A DNA stretch of 64,000 bases from Desulfocicer vacuolatum DSM 3385 (GTDB lineage Bacteria > Desulfobacterota > Desulfobacteria > Desulfobacterales > Desulfobacteraceae): assembly GCF_900176365.1 (NCBI RefSeq), contig NZ_FWXY01000009.1, positions 124,001 through 188,000 of the forward strand, written 5' to 3'. Positions 1 to 9,048 of this stretch are shown piece by piece. Within the stretch, counting starts at the first letter, position 1, and each line of letters starts with the position of its first letter. The translations under genes were made by a program, and so were the position numbers. The notes beneath the pieces were generated by a model, which saw nothing but the letters and a program-made list of their open reading frames with translations, had not been told where the DNA came from and ran no database searches.

Positions 1-2
1 TT

Positions 3-1106
3 TTGAGCATGATGGCCCGGCCCAACATCTGTTCCAAGGAGTGGATTGCAAGGCAATATGACCATGAGGTCCAGGGGGGCAGTGTGATAAAACCCCTGGT
101 GGGAATGAAACACAATATTCCCTCCGATGCCTCGGTGATCCGACCGGTGTTGACCTCCATGAAGGGTCTTGCCTTTTCCCAGGCATTGCTGCCGTGGTAT
201 TCTAAAATTGATGCCTACCATATGATGACCGCCACCATTGACGAAGCTGTACGGCGGCTCATTGCCGTGGGCGGCACCCTTTCCCACATGGGCGGGGTGG
301 ATAATTTCTGCTGGCCCGATATTCAGTTTCATCCGGTGAAAAATCCCGATGGAAAATTCAAGGCAGCCCAGCTGGTGCGGGCCTGCCGGGCCTTAAAAGA
401 TGCGTGCATGGCCTATGGCATCCCCCTGTTGTCCGGCAAGGACAGCATGTATGTGGATGGATACCTCACCGGAGAATTTGGAGAGGCCATCAAGGTGTCG
501 GCCCTTGAGACTGTGCAGTTTTCCGCCACTGGTGTGGTGGATGATGTGACAAAATGCATGACCCTGGCCCCCAAGGTGTCCGGGGATCTTGTGTATGTGC
601 TGGGGACCACCGCCAATGAGATGGGGGCTTCTGAATATTATGAATTATTGGATCAGACAGGACTTAATGTCCCCCAGGTGAATTTTGATCAATTCAAGGT
701 GGTGTACAGAGCGCTTGAAAAGGCCATTACCAACGGTTTGACTGCCTCTGCCCATGCCGTGGCCCGGGGCGGACTTGCCACCCATGGAGCCTTGGTGGCC
801 CTGGGCGGTGGCATGGGATTTGAACTGGATCTTACCCGGGTGCCGGTGGATGAAAAAAACGGGATGCCTGGAATGGATGCCCTTTTATTTTCTGAATCTG
901 CCGGACGATTCATTGTGACGGTGGCCCCGGAAAATCAAAGCACTTTTGAAAAGATGTTTAAAGGTATGGCATGTGCCATGGTGGGACGTGTCACTGATGA
1001 GCACTCCTGTTTTGTGATTAAAGGAACAGATGGGAAAGTGCTTTCTGATCTTTCCCTGGATGCCTTGGAGGCCGCCTGGGCCGCTCCCTTTGGAGATATG
1101 ATATGA
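3..1106 (+). CDS. purL: Phosphoribosylformylglycinamidine synthase, synthetase subunit (3' part)
   Basis: The reading frame is open at the left edge, so only the C-terminal ~367 residues are present and the true start lies outside the window. FGAM synthase converts FGAR, ATP and glutamine-derived ammonia to FGAM in purine synthesis. The visible part matches the second AIR-synthase-like half of large PurL proteins: a GKDSM motif near residue 146, a glycine-rich ARGGLATHGALVALGGG segment near 250, and LLFSESAGRF near 295. The amidotransferase domain is not fused at the C-terminus but encoded next door as purQ, which supports a two-polypeptide enzyme. The gene ends in a TGA overlapped by the ATG of a 24-codon micro-ORF. 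Family identification is firm; the full length cannot be judged. Confidence 0.93.
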   Translation: MSMMARPNICSKEWIARQYDHEVQGGSVIKPLVGMKHNIPSDASVIRPVLTSMKGLAFSQALLPWYSKIDAYHMMTATIDEAVRRLIAVGGTLSHMGGVDNFCWPDIQFHPVKNPDGKFKAAQLVRACRALKDACMAYGIPLLSGKDSMYVDGYLTGEFGEAIKVSALETVQFSATGVVDDVTKCMTLAPKVSGDLVYVLGTTANEMGASEYYELLDQTGLNVPQVNFDQFKVVYRALEKAITNGLTASAHAVARGGLATHGALVALGGGMGFELDLTRVPVDEKNGMPGMDALLFSESAGRFIVTVAPENQSTFEKMFKGMACAMVGRVTDEHSCFVIKGTDGKVLSDLSLDALEAAWAAPFGDMI

Positions 1107-1177
1107 TAAAATTCAAATATTTGACTGCCGATTTGAACAAATATACCTGGACCCTGCCCTTGGGAGATATGATATGA
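1092..1177 (+). repeat. 15-bp direct repeat carrying RBS and stop/start overlap
   Basis: GGAGATATGATATGA occurs at 1092-1106 (end of purL) and at 1163-1177 (start of purQ), 71 bp apart, with weaker similarity just upstream of each copy (CCCTTTGG versus CCCTTGGG). Each copy offers a Shine-Dalgarno GGAG seven bases before an ATGA overlap. Confidence 0.8.
1103..1177 (+). CDS. 24-codon micro-ORF bridging purL and purQ
   Basis: An ATG at 1103 overlaps the purL stop (ATGA), and the frame ends in a TGA at 1175-1177 that itself overlaps the purQ ATG at 1174 (again ATGA). Both ends therefore sit in the same 15-bp repeat, GGAGATATGATATGA, at 1092-1106 and 1163-1177, which supplies a GGAG ribosome-binding site and the overlapping stop/start. 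The predicted peptide ends WTLPLGDMI, close to the PurL C-terminus WAAPFGDMI. The spacer therefore looks like a duplicated purL tail that keeps translational coupling. Whether the peptide itself matters is unknown. Confidence 0.4.
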   Translation: MIKFKYLTADLNKYTWTLPLGDMI

Positions 1178-1995
1178 CAACGGTAAATGCACTTGTTTTA
1201 ACCGGTTTTGGACTCAATTGTGACATGGAGACGGCTGCAGCCTTTGAACTTGCCGGTGCCAGGGCCCACAGGGTTCATATTAATGCTTTGGTGGGGGGCA
1301 AGGTGAATCTGGATGATTTCCAGATTTTGGCCTTTGGCGGCGGATTCAGCTGGGGGGATGACCATGGTGCCGGGGTGATCCAGGCCCTTAAGCTTAAAAA
1401 TCATCTGGGGGAGCAGCTGCTCAAATTTGTGGATGATAAAAAGCTGATCATCGGTATCTGTAATGGATTCCAGACACTTGTTAATCTGGGGCTTTTGCCG
1501 GGGTTTGATGGTGATTATACGGATCGGTCCGTGGCACTGACCTGGAATGATTGCGGAAATTTCCGGGATCACTGGGTGCATCTGGGAATTAATGGGAAGA
1601 GCCCCTGTGTGTTTACCAGGGGGCTTGATCCGGTTATTGATCTGCCTGTTCGCCATGGTGAGGGTAAATTTGTGGCGGATGGGGCTGTGGTGGAGCGACT
1701 GGAAGCGAACAATCAGGTGGTTATGCGTTATGCCCTTGGGGATGGCAGTTGTGCCGGAGGAAAATTTCCGGAAAATCCCAATGGGTCTGTGGGGGATATT
1801 GCGGGGATTTGTGATCCCACAGGACGGGTGTTTGGTTTGATGCCCCATCCTGAGGCTTTTAATCATTTTACTAATCATCCGGATTGGTGCTGTAACCTGG
1901 AGCGTGCTCAGCGTCAAGGTTCTTTTTCCATAAAACAAGAAGGAACAACGTCGGGCATTCAGATTTTTAAGAATGCCGTGGCGTGTGTGTCTTAG
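1174..1995 (+). CDS. purQ: Phosphoribosylformylglycinamidine synthase, glutamine amidotransferase subunit
   Basis: This is a class I glutamine amidotransferase that supplies ammonia to PurL for FGAM synthesis. The nucleophile elbow GICNGFQ places the catalytic Cys at residue 96, and the PHPE motif gives the His/Glu pair at about 225 and 227. At 273 aa it is longer than the roughly 225-aa Bacillus-type PurQ and resembles the amidotransferase domain of large PurL. Start: ATG 1174 with GGAG seven bases upstream, inside the duplicated 15-bp repeat. It follows purL and should be co-transcribed with it. The identification is confident; the longer length probably reflects pairing with a large-type PurL. 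Confidence 0.93.
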   Translation: MTTVNALVLTGFGLNCDMETAAAFELAGARAHRVHINALVGGKVNLDDFQILAFGGGFSWGDDHGAGVIQALKLKNHLGEQLLKFVDDKKLIIGICNGFQTLVNLGLLPGFDGDYTDRSVALTWNDCGNFRDHWVHLGINGKSPCVFTRGLDPVIDLPVRHGEGKFVADGAVVERLEANNQVVMRYALGDGSCAGGKFPENPNGSVGDIAGICDPTGRVFGLMPHPEAFNHFTNHPDWCCNLERAQRQGSFSIKQEGTTSGIQIFKNAVACVS

Positions 1996-2061
1996 TTAAG
2001 CTGTTAAATCTCAAACCATGTTTTTGAATTAAAAATTTCCCGGGTCTTCTAAATTGAGTCC

Positions 2062-3174
2062 ATGCCAAAAATAACACATGTTTTTAAGACATATTTTCCT
2101 GAAACCAATGGTGGGCTGGAGGAGGCTATTCGTCAAATTGGCCGTCACAGTATCAGGGATGGATATCGGGTGGAGGTTGTGGCCGCCGGGGCAAAAAGTT
2201 ATGAGCTCTCTACTCCAGATAATATTACCGTAAAATTTCATGAAAGTCTTTGGGATTTATATTCAAATCCTGTCAGTTTGCCTTTCATGAAGCAGTTTAA
2301 AACTATTTGTAAAAATACAGATATTTTGCATTTTCATTTTACCTGGCCCACGGCTGAAATTTTGACCTTAATTCATAGCGTCTCAAATCCCATGGTGGTC
2401 ACTTTTCATTGTGATATCCATAAAAATAAATTTTTAAAAACGCTTTATCGACCCATCATGAAGCGTTTTCTGAAACGGGCAGATAAGATATGTGTTACCA
2501 GTCGTAATTTGTTTTTAAACACTCCTTGTCTCCATGAGTTCCAACGAAAGGTCGAGGAAGTTCCACTCTGGCTGGACGAACAACGCTTTTCTGGATTGTC
2601 CGGGCCGGATAAAACGATTATTGATTTTGTTAAAGAATGTAAACCCTATGGTTTATTTGCCGGAGTGCTACGATGGTACAAGGGGCTTGAGATACTTCTT
2701 GAAGCTTCAAGAAAATTTAATGGGGATATAGTTATTGTGGGGAAAGGCTCCCTGTACCGTCAATTAAAAAAACAGATCAAAAAAGAGAACTTGAACCATG
2801 TGCATCTGTTGGGATTTCAGTCTGATAGTAACTTAAAGTATTTGATCCAGAATTGTCGGTTTGTTGTGTTACCGTCGATTACCCCGGCTGAAGCGTTTGG
2901 ACAAATATTGCTGGAGGGGCTTTATTTTTCCAAGCCACTTATTTCCACTGAGCTGGGCACGGGAACTTCTTTGGTAAATCGTCACAACCGAACGGGGCTT
3001 GTGGTAAAGCCAGGGAATGTTGCATCCCTTGCCAGTGCAATGAACCGGATGTGTCTGGATGAATTGCTCCACGAACGGTTGACATCCGGCACGTTTTATC
3101 ATTATAAAATGAATTTTTCCGAAGCGGTTCAGGGGAAAAAATATAGTCAAATTTATGAATCTCTTACTGAATAG
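2062..3174 (+). CDS. Glycosyltransferase, GT4 family
   Basis: A 370-aa GT-B fold glycosyltransferase. An N-terminal acceptor domain begins ITHVFKTYFPETNGG, the glycine-rich loop common in GT4 enzymes. The C-terminal nucleotide-sugar domain has GLFAGVLRWYKGLE near 195 and the EAFGQILLEG signature near residue 275, which holds the donor-binding glutamates. No membrane segment is evident, so it is probably cytoplasmic or peripheral. It starts 66 bp after purQ with only a weak GAG upstream, so the start codon is less certain. The gene is AT-richer than purLQ and marks the left border of the surface island. Donor and acceptor sugars cannot be told from sequence. Confidence 0.85.
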   Translation: MPKITHVFKTYFPETNGGLEEAIRQIGRHSIRDGYRVEVVAAGAKSYELSTPDNITVKFHESLWDLYSNPVSLPFMKQFKTICKNTDILHFHFTWPTAEILTLIHSVSNPMVVTFHCDIHKNKFLKTLYRPIMKRFLKRADKICVTSRNLFLNTPCLHEFQRKVEEVPLWLDEQRFSGLSGPDKTIIDFVKECKPYGLFAGVLRWYKGLEILLEASRKFNGDIVIVGKGSLYRQLKKQIKKENLNHVHLLGFQSDSNLKYLIQNCRFVVLPSITPAEAFGQILLEGLYFSKPLISTELGTGTSLVNRHNRTGLVVKPGNVASLASAMNRMCLDELLHERLTSGTFYHYKMNFSEAVQGKKYSQIYESLTE

Positions 3175-3288
3175 ACACAAAGCCCTTAATTTAAACTACT
3201 CCTGAATATGCTTTTTTGTCATTCGCATTGGTTGAAATTACAGAAAAACATCAAAAGAATGAAACAAATAAAAAAACGAGAGGATAAC

Positions 3289-3981
3289 ATGTTTAAAAAA
3301 GTTGAACCCTTGAATAATGCCACTCATCAGAATCTCAGATTTGTTGGGGTAAAATCCTTTGATAGTGCCATGGATATCGTGAGCTCTCCTTTGGTTGCAT
3401 CTGAAGTGGTGTTGGCATCAAAATATTATCCCATTGTTTTTCCAACAGATGGTGTGATTCCGGTGTCTCTTTTTTCCCTGGGGCAAAAAAAGAATTTTTA
3501 TGTAAACGATGATGGCTCCTGGAAAGCTCCTTACGTGCCTGCGCATATTCGAAGGTATCCATTTATCCTTGGGGGGAAATCTGGAGGTGGTGGTGATGAG
3601 CAGCCCCAGGCCTTCACTGTTTGCATTGATGTTGAAGCACCTCACTTTGCCTCTGATCAGGGTGAACCTCTTTTTACTGCAGATGGACAACCAGCCCCTT
3701 TGACCCAGAAAGCCATTGATTTTTTAAAGGCATACCAGGAAGATGTCAAAGTGACCCAAGGTGCCTGTAGTGAGCTGGAAACGCATGGGGTGTTGGTTGC
3801 CAAAAAAATTGATCTTGAAAAAAGCGGGGAAAAAAGGTCTTTTGGCGGTTTTCGCTGCGTTGATGTTGGAAAAATGAATGAATTGGATGATTCTATCTTA
3901 GCTGGTTGGGTTAGAAATGGCCTTATGAGATTGATTGTTTTTCATTTGCAGTCTCTTAATAACCTTAAAATATTGTCGTAG
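3289..3981 (+). CDS. SapC-family protein
   Basis: The 230-aa product matches the SapC family, named after a gene of the Campylobacter fetus S-layer (sap) locus and often found near type I secretion genes. Typical features are the paired early motifs for hydrophobic and Phe-rich segments (ASKYYPIVFP, PVSLFSLG), the APYVPAHIRRYPF stretch near residue 80, and the later CIDVEAPHF region. There is no signal peptide. Start ATG 3289 (MFKKVEPL) was chosen over the upstream in-frame start at 3208 because it has a GAGAGGA ribosome site and begins where the family similarity begins. Its biochemical role is not known. Here it sits upstream of a subtilase and a type I exporter, as expected of a surface-protein locus. 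Confidence 0.8.
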   Translation: MFKKVEPLNNATHQNLRFVGVKSFDSAMDIVSSPLVASEVVLASKYYPIVFPTDGVIPVSLFSLGQKKNFYVNDDGSWKAPYVPAHIRRYPFILGGKSGGGGDEQPQAFTVCIDVEAPHFASDQGEPLFTADGQPAPLTQKAIDFLKAYQEDVKVTQGACSELETHGVLVAKKIDLEKSGEKRSFGGFRCVDVGKMNELDDSILAGWVRNGLMRLIVFHLQSLNNLKILS

Positions 3982-4098
3982 TTTTTCGGTATCTACCATA
4001 TGTCCAAAAGTAGCTTGCTCTTTTTTGAAAGATTCCCCCTGAAATGGGGAAATTGTTCTGTAAAATGCAATCAGAAATGAAAAATGCCGATTTCTATT

Positions 4099-4135
4099 AG
4101 TAAAAATCCTGGTTCCATGGCCCAGGATTTTTACT
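4099..4135. terminator. Intrinsic terminator after SapC gene
   Basis: A perfect 14-bp inverted repeat, AGTAAAAATCCTGG / CCAGGATTTTTACT, with a 9-nt loop. Runs of A and T within the arms give a T-tract for either strand. It lies 118 bp beyond the SapC stop. Confidence 0.6.
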
Positions 4136-4313
4136 GAATTTTTATGAATTTCTTATTCCCTTCATTTTGAACCGCTTAATACTCCTTCCCTGAAATTAGA
4201 GTTTGTATTTTTTGTTGCAAAACAACCCTTCGTTCGGGTGAAAATAATAAAAATATTTAAATCTCCTTTCCCGCCTAAAAAAGTATTTTAAGTTATTGAA
4301 TTTATAAAATACA

Positions 4314-4341
4314 TTGACAAAAATATTGCTGGATGTAAAAG
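4314..4341 (+). promoter_or_regulatory. Possible promoter of the subtilase gene
   Basis: TTGACA at 4314-4319, a 16-bp gap, then TAAAAG at 4336-4341, about 80 bp before the ATG at 4420. The -35 is perfect but the -10 is weak. The same stretch also reads TGACAAAAATATTGCT, a poor sigma-54 match lacking the invariant GG, so the sigma factor is uncertain. Confidence 0.35.
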
Positions 4342-4419
4342 TAAAACCAATGATATCTCTAAGATGTGGCTGGACAAAAAAGTCGTGGGAAAACAATAAA
4401 TTTAGCAAGGGGATCTGTT

Positions 4420-7400
4420 ATGAAAAAAAATATTTTTTTAGCGATAATCTTTATTGTTTGTTTTTGTCTTAGTGGGCCAGCGCATTCTGTTATGCCCAAG
4501 GCGGTGGATTCTGATGGAAAATATAGACACCGTCCCCTCCATGCAAATAATCGATTTTTGGTGAAAATATCTTCAAGTGCATTTAAAACCACTTCATTAA
4601 ATTTAAATTCACAGAACAACTTTGGCGGACAAAAAATTGTGACAGGGTTGAGTTCAATTGATTTGAAATTGAGTCAATTGAATGTGAAACGGTTTAAACC
4701 CCTTTTTTCAGGTTTGAAAAATGCTTTGTTATCCAACGCTTTGGGAGCAAATCGTTGGTTTACCATAGAGCTTGAAAATGATGCAGATATAAAAGCATTG
4801 GTGGAAGAGTTTAAAAGAGATCAGAGTGTTGAAAATGCTACACCTGACTGGATTGCTTATCCGGCGGTGGCAACCAGTGATCCTTTTTATGTGGATCAAT
4901 GGGGGCATAACAATACAGGGCAGCTGCTGGATTATAAATGGGGGGCAGGGGGACATCCCTTCGGCAACCCCGTGGGTACTCCTGGTTTTGATGGAAACAT
5001 TGAGGCGGCCTGGGGCTTTTTAAAACAGAATTATAATATTAATTATGGCAATGATAAGGTTGTTATTGGGATTATTGATACCGGCGTTGATCTGGAACAT
5101 CCGGATTTGAGACTGGTGGATGGCTATGATTTTGGAGATAATGACACCAATCCTGATGATGTTTTAGGGCATGGAACCGCCTGTGCAGGTGTTGCGGGAG
5201 CCATTGCAGACAATGGAAAGGGTGTTGCCGGTGTTGCCGGGGGCTGTAGTATTATGCCCCTTAAGGTTGCAGACAGTGACGGTGCCATGTATTTTTCTAA
5301 AATTCAACAGGCATTGTATTATGCTGCAGATCATGGTGTTGATGTTGTCAGCATGAGTCTGGGGGCAGATATTTCCACCGATGCTGCCACTGAGACCGCA
5401 TTGGAATATGCTTATAACAAAGGCGTGACATTGCTGGCAGCAACGGGAAATGATAACCTTTCTTCCATCAGTTATCCTGCATCTAGTCCATTTGTCATTG
5501 CCGTGGGGGCGGCTAACCCCTGTGATGGGAGAAAACGCAGCAGCAGCCTTGCCAGCGAATTAAATCCCGATGTTGCACCGGATCCCAATGGGTATACTTG
5601 TGATGGAGAGCGGTGGTGGGGATCTAACTACGGAAGTTCAGCGCCGGATTCCAAAGATGCCGTAGATATAATTGCTCCGACAATTTTACCTGCAACGGAT
5701 ATCATGGGATCAGGGGGATATGATAACAGTGATTATTCCAAGTGGTTTAATGGCACTTCCTGTGCCACTCCTTTTGCTGCAGGTGTGGCTGCCTTGGTCA
5801 AATCCCTTCATCCCCACTGGACGCCGGCCCAGGTGCGGGATCAATTAATAGATACTGCCCGGGATGTTGAAAATATTGAGTCTGACGCAGGTTGGGACAG
5901 GTACAGTGGTTATGGGCTGGTGGATGCGGGGACCGCTGTTGAGATGGCTGCCGTATGTGATCAGCACGAATTGGTTTTAACAATAATTCTTGACCAGTAC
6001 CCTTCAGAAACCACCTGGGAATTAAAAGATGACACCGGCGCAGTTGTTTATTCTGGTGGACCCTATATTACTGCCAATTCAACAGATACGGAAACTTTTT
6101 GTCTGTCTGAAGGAAATTATATTTTTACCATTTACGATTCGTACGGGGATGGCCTGTCTGGTTCCTATGAATTGATGGAAGGAGATCTTATTCATGCGTC
6201 GGGAGGTTCCTTTTCAACTTTTGAAAGTACTTCTTTTATCCTTGGCAGTACCCCAAATATTCCCCCAAAATCCGACGCAGGGGGGGTATATAGCGCTATG
6301 GCCGGGGAGGCGATTCAATTCAATGGGAATGGTTCCTCAGACTCCGATGGGACCATAGAATATTATATCTGGGATTTTGGGGATGGAGAAAATGCTGTTG
6401 GCATTGCTCCCACACATACATATGCTGACGCCGGTACCTATACGGTAACGTTGACGGTGGAGGATGACGATGGGGCCACAGACAGTTCCACGGCCCAGGT
6501 AAGTATTACCGCCCTCGGGGAATATACGATTCTGACCTATGATGACTTTGAAGATGGCTGGGGGAATTATACGTCTGGCGGGGGGGATTGTTTGCGCTAT
6601 ACCGGCGGTACTTACGCCCATCAGGGCAGGGCTGCTGTAGATATTCAAGACAACAGCGGTGTCGCATCTTCTTTCTTTTATGCCACGGGTGTGGATGTAT
6701 TGACCCCGGGATATACAACAATAAGGGTGGAGTTCTGGTTTCGTGCCCAGAGCATGGACAACAGTAATGAAGATTTTCAGGTGCAGTATTTTGATGGTAA
6801 TACCTGGCATACAGTGGCGTCCTATGCCAAGGGTGTGAATTTTGAAAATGGACAATTCTATAATAAAACCATTGTGATTTCTGAGTCAGATTACACATTC
6901 CCCACCAATATGAAGTTGCGTTTTATGTGCGATGCCAGCGGCAATGCAGATGATGTTTATATTGATGAAATAAAGGTCTCTGCAGCTTCGTTGGGAGGTC
7001 ATAATACCCCCCCTCAGTCCGATCCAGGGGACTCTTACACTGGTATAGCCGGTGAAGCCGTGCAGTTTAATGGAGGAGGTTCAACCGATTCAGATGGAAC
7101 CATTGTGAACTATACATGGGAGTTTGGAGATGGTGGTACCGCTGTGGGGATCGCCCCCATCCATACATATGCTCAAGCCGGTGTTTATACCGTAACGCTG
7201 ACAGTGGAGGATGACGACGGAGGCACTGATAGTGCAACGGCTGGAGTGAGTATCAGTGAGCCTTTTTTAAATCTTTCTCCCCAATCCAACGCAGGGGGGC
7301 CTTATAATGGTATGGCAGGTGAAGCCGTGCAATTTAATGGTGATGCCTCAACTGATTCAGATGGAATCATTGTGAGCTATTCATGGGGGTTTGGAGATGG

Positions 7401-8748
7401 TGGCACCGCTGTGGGGACTTCCCCCATCCATACATATACTCAAGCCGGTACCTATGCAGTAACATTGACAGTGGAAGATGATGGCGGAGCCATTGATACC
7501 GATACGGCTCAGGTCACCATTACTGCCGTGGGAGAATATACGATCCTCACCTATGATGATTTTGAAGATGGCTGGGGGAATTATACACCTGGTGGGGGGG
7601 ATTGTTTACGTTATACCGACGTTACCTACGCCCACCAGGGTAATGCTGCAGCAGATATTCAAGACAACAGCGGCATCGCATCTTCTTTCTTTTATACGAC
7701 GGGTGTGGATGTATCAACCCCGGGGTACACAACAATAAAGGTGGAATTCTGGTTTCGTGCCCAGAGTATGGACAATAGCAATGAGAATTTCCTGGTACAG
7801 TATTTTGATGGCAACGCCTGGTATACAGTGGCCTCCTATGCCCAGGGCGTGGATTTTGAAAATGGACAATTTTATAATAAAACCATTGTTATTTCTGAGT
7901 CTGATTACGCGTTTCCCACCAATATGAAATTGCGTTTTTTGTGCGATGCCAGCGGCAATGCAGATGATATTTATATCGATGAAATAAGGGTTTCTGCCGG
8001 TTCATCGGGGTATAACAGCCCTCCCCGGTCCGATGCTGGGGGTGCTTATAGTGGTATTGAGGGTGAAATGGTTCAGTTTAATGGTGACGGCTCAACCGAC
8101 TCAGATGGAATGATTGTTAGCTATGCGTGGGATTTTGGAGATGGAAGTGCTGCTTCAGGGATTGCCCCCGTTCATACTTATGGTGCGGCCGGTAGCTATA
8201 CGGTGACACTGACAGTGGAAGATGACGATGGGGCCACTGATACTTCCACAGCCCAGGTGACCATTTCCACCGAGGGAGAATATACAGTTCTGAGCTATGA
8301 TGATTTTGAGAATGGATGGGGGAGTTATACTCCCGGTGGAGGTGATTGTTTGCTCTACACCGGTGGTGCTTATGCCCATCAAGGTAGTGCTGCTGCAGAT
8401 ATTCAGGATAACAGTGGCGGGGCCTCATCTTTTTATCACACCCATGGTATGGATGTTTTAACACCAGGCTACACAGAGATTAAAGTGGAATTCTGGTTTC
8501 GTGCCCAGAGTATGGACAACAGCAATGAAGATTTCCAGGTACAGTATTTTGATGGCAGTATCTGGCATACAGTGGCATCCTATGCCCAGGGCGTGGATTT
8601 TGAAAATGGTCAGTTTTATTTTGAAACCATCTCCATCCCCAATTCAACATACGTTTTTCCGTCGGATATGAAGCTGCGGTTTATGTGTGATGCCAGTGGA
8701 AACAGAGATGATGTTTATATTGATGAAATTACTGTTGTTGCTAAATAA
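4420..8748 (+). CDS. Secreted subtilisin-family (S8) protease with PKD repeats
   Basis: A 1442-aa exported serine endopeptidase. A Sec signal peptide (about residues 1-23, ending PAHS) precedes an N-terminal prodomain (~30-130) and the S8 catalytic domain (~145-510): Asp220 in DTGVD, His251 in GHGTACAG, Asn344 as oxyanion residue, Ser447 in GTSCATP. A beta-sandwich region (~515-605) follows, then PKD (~614-698), module X (~700-857), PKD (~862-947), PKD (~952-1037), X (~1038-1197), PKD (~1199-1284), X (~1285-1442). X is an unassigned ~157-aa module starting TYDDFEDGWGNYT and ending in a DDVYIDEI-type motif. It may be a carbohydrate-binding jelly roll (inference). Start ATG 4420 has AAGGGGA upstream and yields the signal peptide; the in-frame GTG at 4366 does not. 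With a Sec signal it is probably not a substrate of the adjacent type I exporter. Confidence 0.92.
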   Translation: MKKNIFLAIIFIVCFCLSGPAHSVMPKAVDSDGKYRHRPLHANNRFLVKISSSAFKTTSLNLNSQNNFGGQKIVTGLSSIDLKLSQLNVKRFKPLFSGLKNALLSNALGANRWFTIELENDADIKALVEEFKRDQSVENATPDWIAYPAVATSDPFYVDQWGHNNTGQLLDYKWGAGGHPFGNPVGTPGFDGNIEAAWGFLKQNYNINYGNDKVVIGIIDTGVDLEHPDLRLVDGYDFGDNDTNPDDVLGHGTACAGVAGAIADNGKGVAGVAGGCSIMPLKVADSDGAMYFSKIQQALYYAADHGVDVVSMSLGADISTDAATETALEYAYNKGVTLLAATGNDNLSSISYPASSPFVIAVGAANPCDGRKRSSSLASELNPDVAPDPNGYTCDGERWWGSNYGSSAPDSKDAVDIIAPTILPATDIMGSGGYDNSDYSKWFNGTSCATPFAAGVAALVKSLHPHWTPAQVRDQLIDTARDVENIESDAGWDRYSGYGLVDAGTAVEMAAVCDQHELVLTIILDQYPSETTWELKDDTGAVVYSGGPYITANSTDTETFCLSEGNYIFTIYDSYGDGLSGSYELMEGDLIHASGGSFSTFESTSFILGSTPNIPPKSDAGGVYSAMAGEAIQFNGNGSSDSDGTIEYYIWDFGDGENAVGIAPTHTYADAGTYTVTLTVEDDDGATDSSTAQVSITALGEYTILTYDDFEDGWGNYTSGGGDCLRYTGGTYAHQGRAAVDIQDNSGVASSFFYATGVDVLTPGYTTIRVEFWFRAQSMDNSNEDFQVQYFDGNTWHTVASYAKGVNFENGQFYNKTIVISESDYTFPTNMKLRFMCDASGNADDVYIDEIKVSAASLGGHNTPPQSDPGDSYTGIAGEAVQFNGGGSTDSDGTIVNYTWEFGDGGTAVGIAPIHTYAQAGVYTVTLTVEDDDGGTDSATAGVSISEPFLNLSPQSNAGGPYNGMAGEAVQFNGDASTDSDGIIVSYSWGFGDGGTAVGTSPIHTYTQAGTYAVTLTVEDDGGAIDTDTAQVTITAVGEYTILTYDDFEDGWGNYTPGGGDCLRYTDVTYAHQGNAAADIQDNSGIASSFFYTTGVDVSTPGYTTIKVEFWFRAQSMDNSNENFLVQYFDGNAWYTVASYAQGVDFENGQFYNKTIVISESDYAFPTNMKLRFLCDASGNADDIYIDEIRVSAGSSGYNSPPRSDAGGAYSGIEGEMVQFNGDGSTDSDGMIVSYAWDFGDGSAASGIAPVHTYGAAGSYTVTLTVEDDDGATDTSTAQVTISTEGEYTVLSYDDFENGWGSYTPGGGDCLLYTGGAYAHQGSAAADIQDNSGGASSFYHTHGMDVLTPGYTEIKVEFWFRAQSMDNSNEDFQVQYFDGSIWHTVASYAQGVDFENGQFYFETISIPNSTYVFPSDMKLRFMCDASGNRDDVYIDEITVVAK
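6520..8745 (+). repeat. Three near-identical module-X coding repeats
   Basis: Segments at about 6520-6993, 7537-8010 and 8278-8745 within the protease gene encode almost the same ~157-aa sequence. PKD-coding repeats lie between them. High nucleotide similarity between copies suggests recent intragenic duplication or gene conversion. Confidence 0.8.
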
Positions 8749-8853
8749 AATGTTGTTTGTCTATACCTGGAAAACATTTTTTTCATTGACCTTGTTTGCT
8801 TGATATAATAACATTGCTGGTTTGAATTTAAGTAAACACAAGGGTATTATATT

Positions 8854-9048
8854 ATGTTGAGTCCGGGTATTCTAATTGCCATTGATGTAACTATTCTATA
8901 TTTGGTCATGGGCCCCCTGGTTTTGTATGGTTTATATGTTCTGTTTGACCTGCTGGGCCAGGAAACTAACAGAGAAATGGCGTCCATGGACATTATTAAA
9001 AAGAAAAAACGGCCATTCGGTCAGATGAAGATAACCCCGCATGAATAA
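8854..9048 (+). CDS. Small single-span membrane protein at head of exporter operon
   Basis: A 64-aa protein with one hydrophobic segment (residues ~5-35) followed by an acidic patch and a basic tail (KKKKR near residue 50), which suggests an inner-membrane protein with a cytoplasmic C-terminus. Its stop overlaps the start of the first ABC gene by 8 nt, so translation should be coupled. A possible AAGGG lies about 11 bases before the ATG. A TATAAT at 8804-8809 could be part of its promoter, but I see no convincing -35. I do not recognise the family. The position suggests an accessory or assembly factor of the type I exporter, which is inference. Confidence 0.6.
   Translation: MLSPGILIAIDVTILYLVMGPLVLYGLYVLFDLLGQETNREMASMDIIKKKKRPFGQMKITPHE

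Larger units (their letters stand above)
3982..4419. other. Gene-free interval between SapC gene and subtilase gene
   Basis: This AT-rich spacer of 438 bp holds a small hairpin (TTCCCC at 4033-4038 pairing with GGGGAA at 4046-4051), a strong 14-bp inverted repeat at 4099-4135, and a possible promoter at 4314-4341. I see no coding remnant. Confidence 0.6.

Noticed and set aside
1198-1938. A 246-codon open frame on - opposite purQ
   Set aside because: purQ is unambiguous on the other strand, and the antisense product has no recognisable motif or ribosome site.
4316-4331. Sigma-54-like TGACAAAAATATTGCT before the subtilase gene
   Set aside because: The invariant GG of the -24 element is GA; a sigma-70 -35 explains the TTGACA better.
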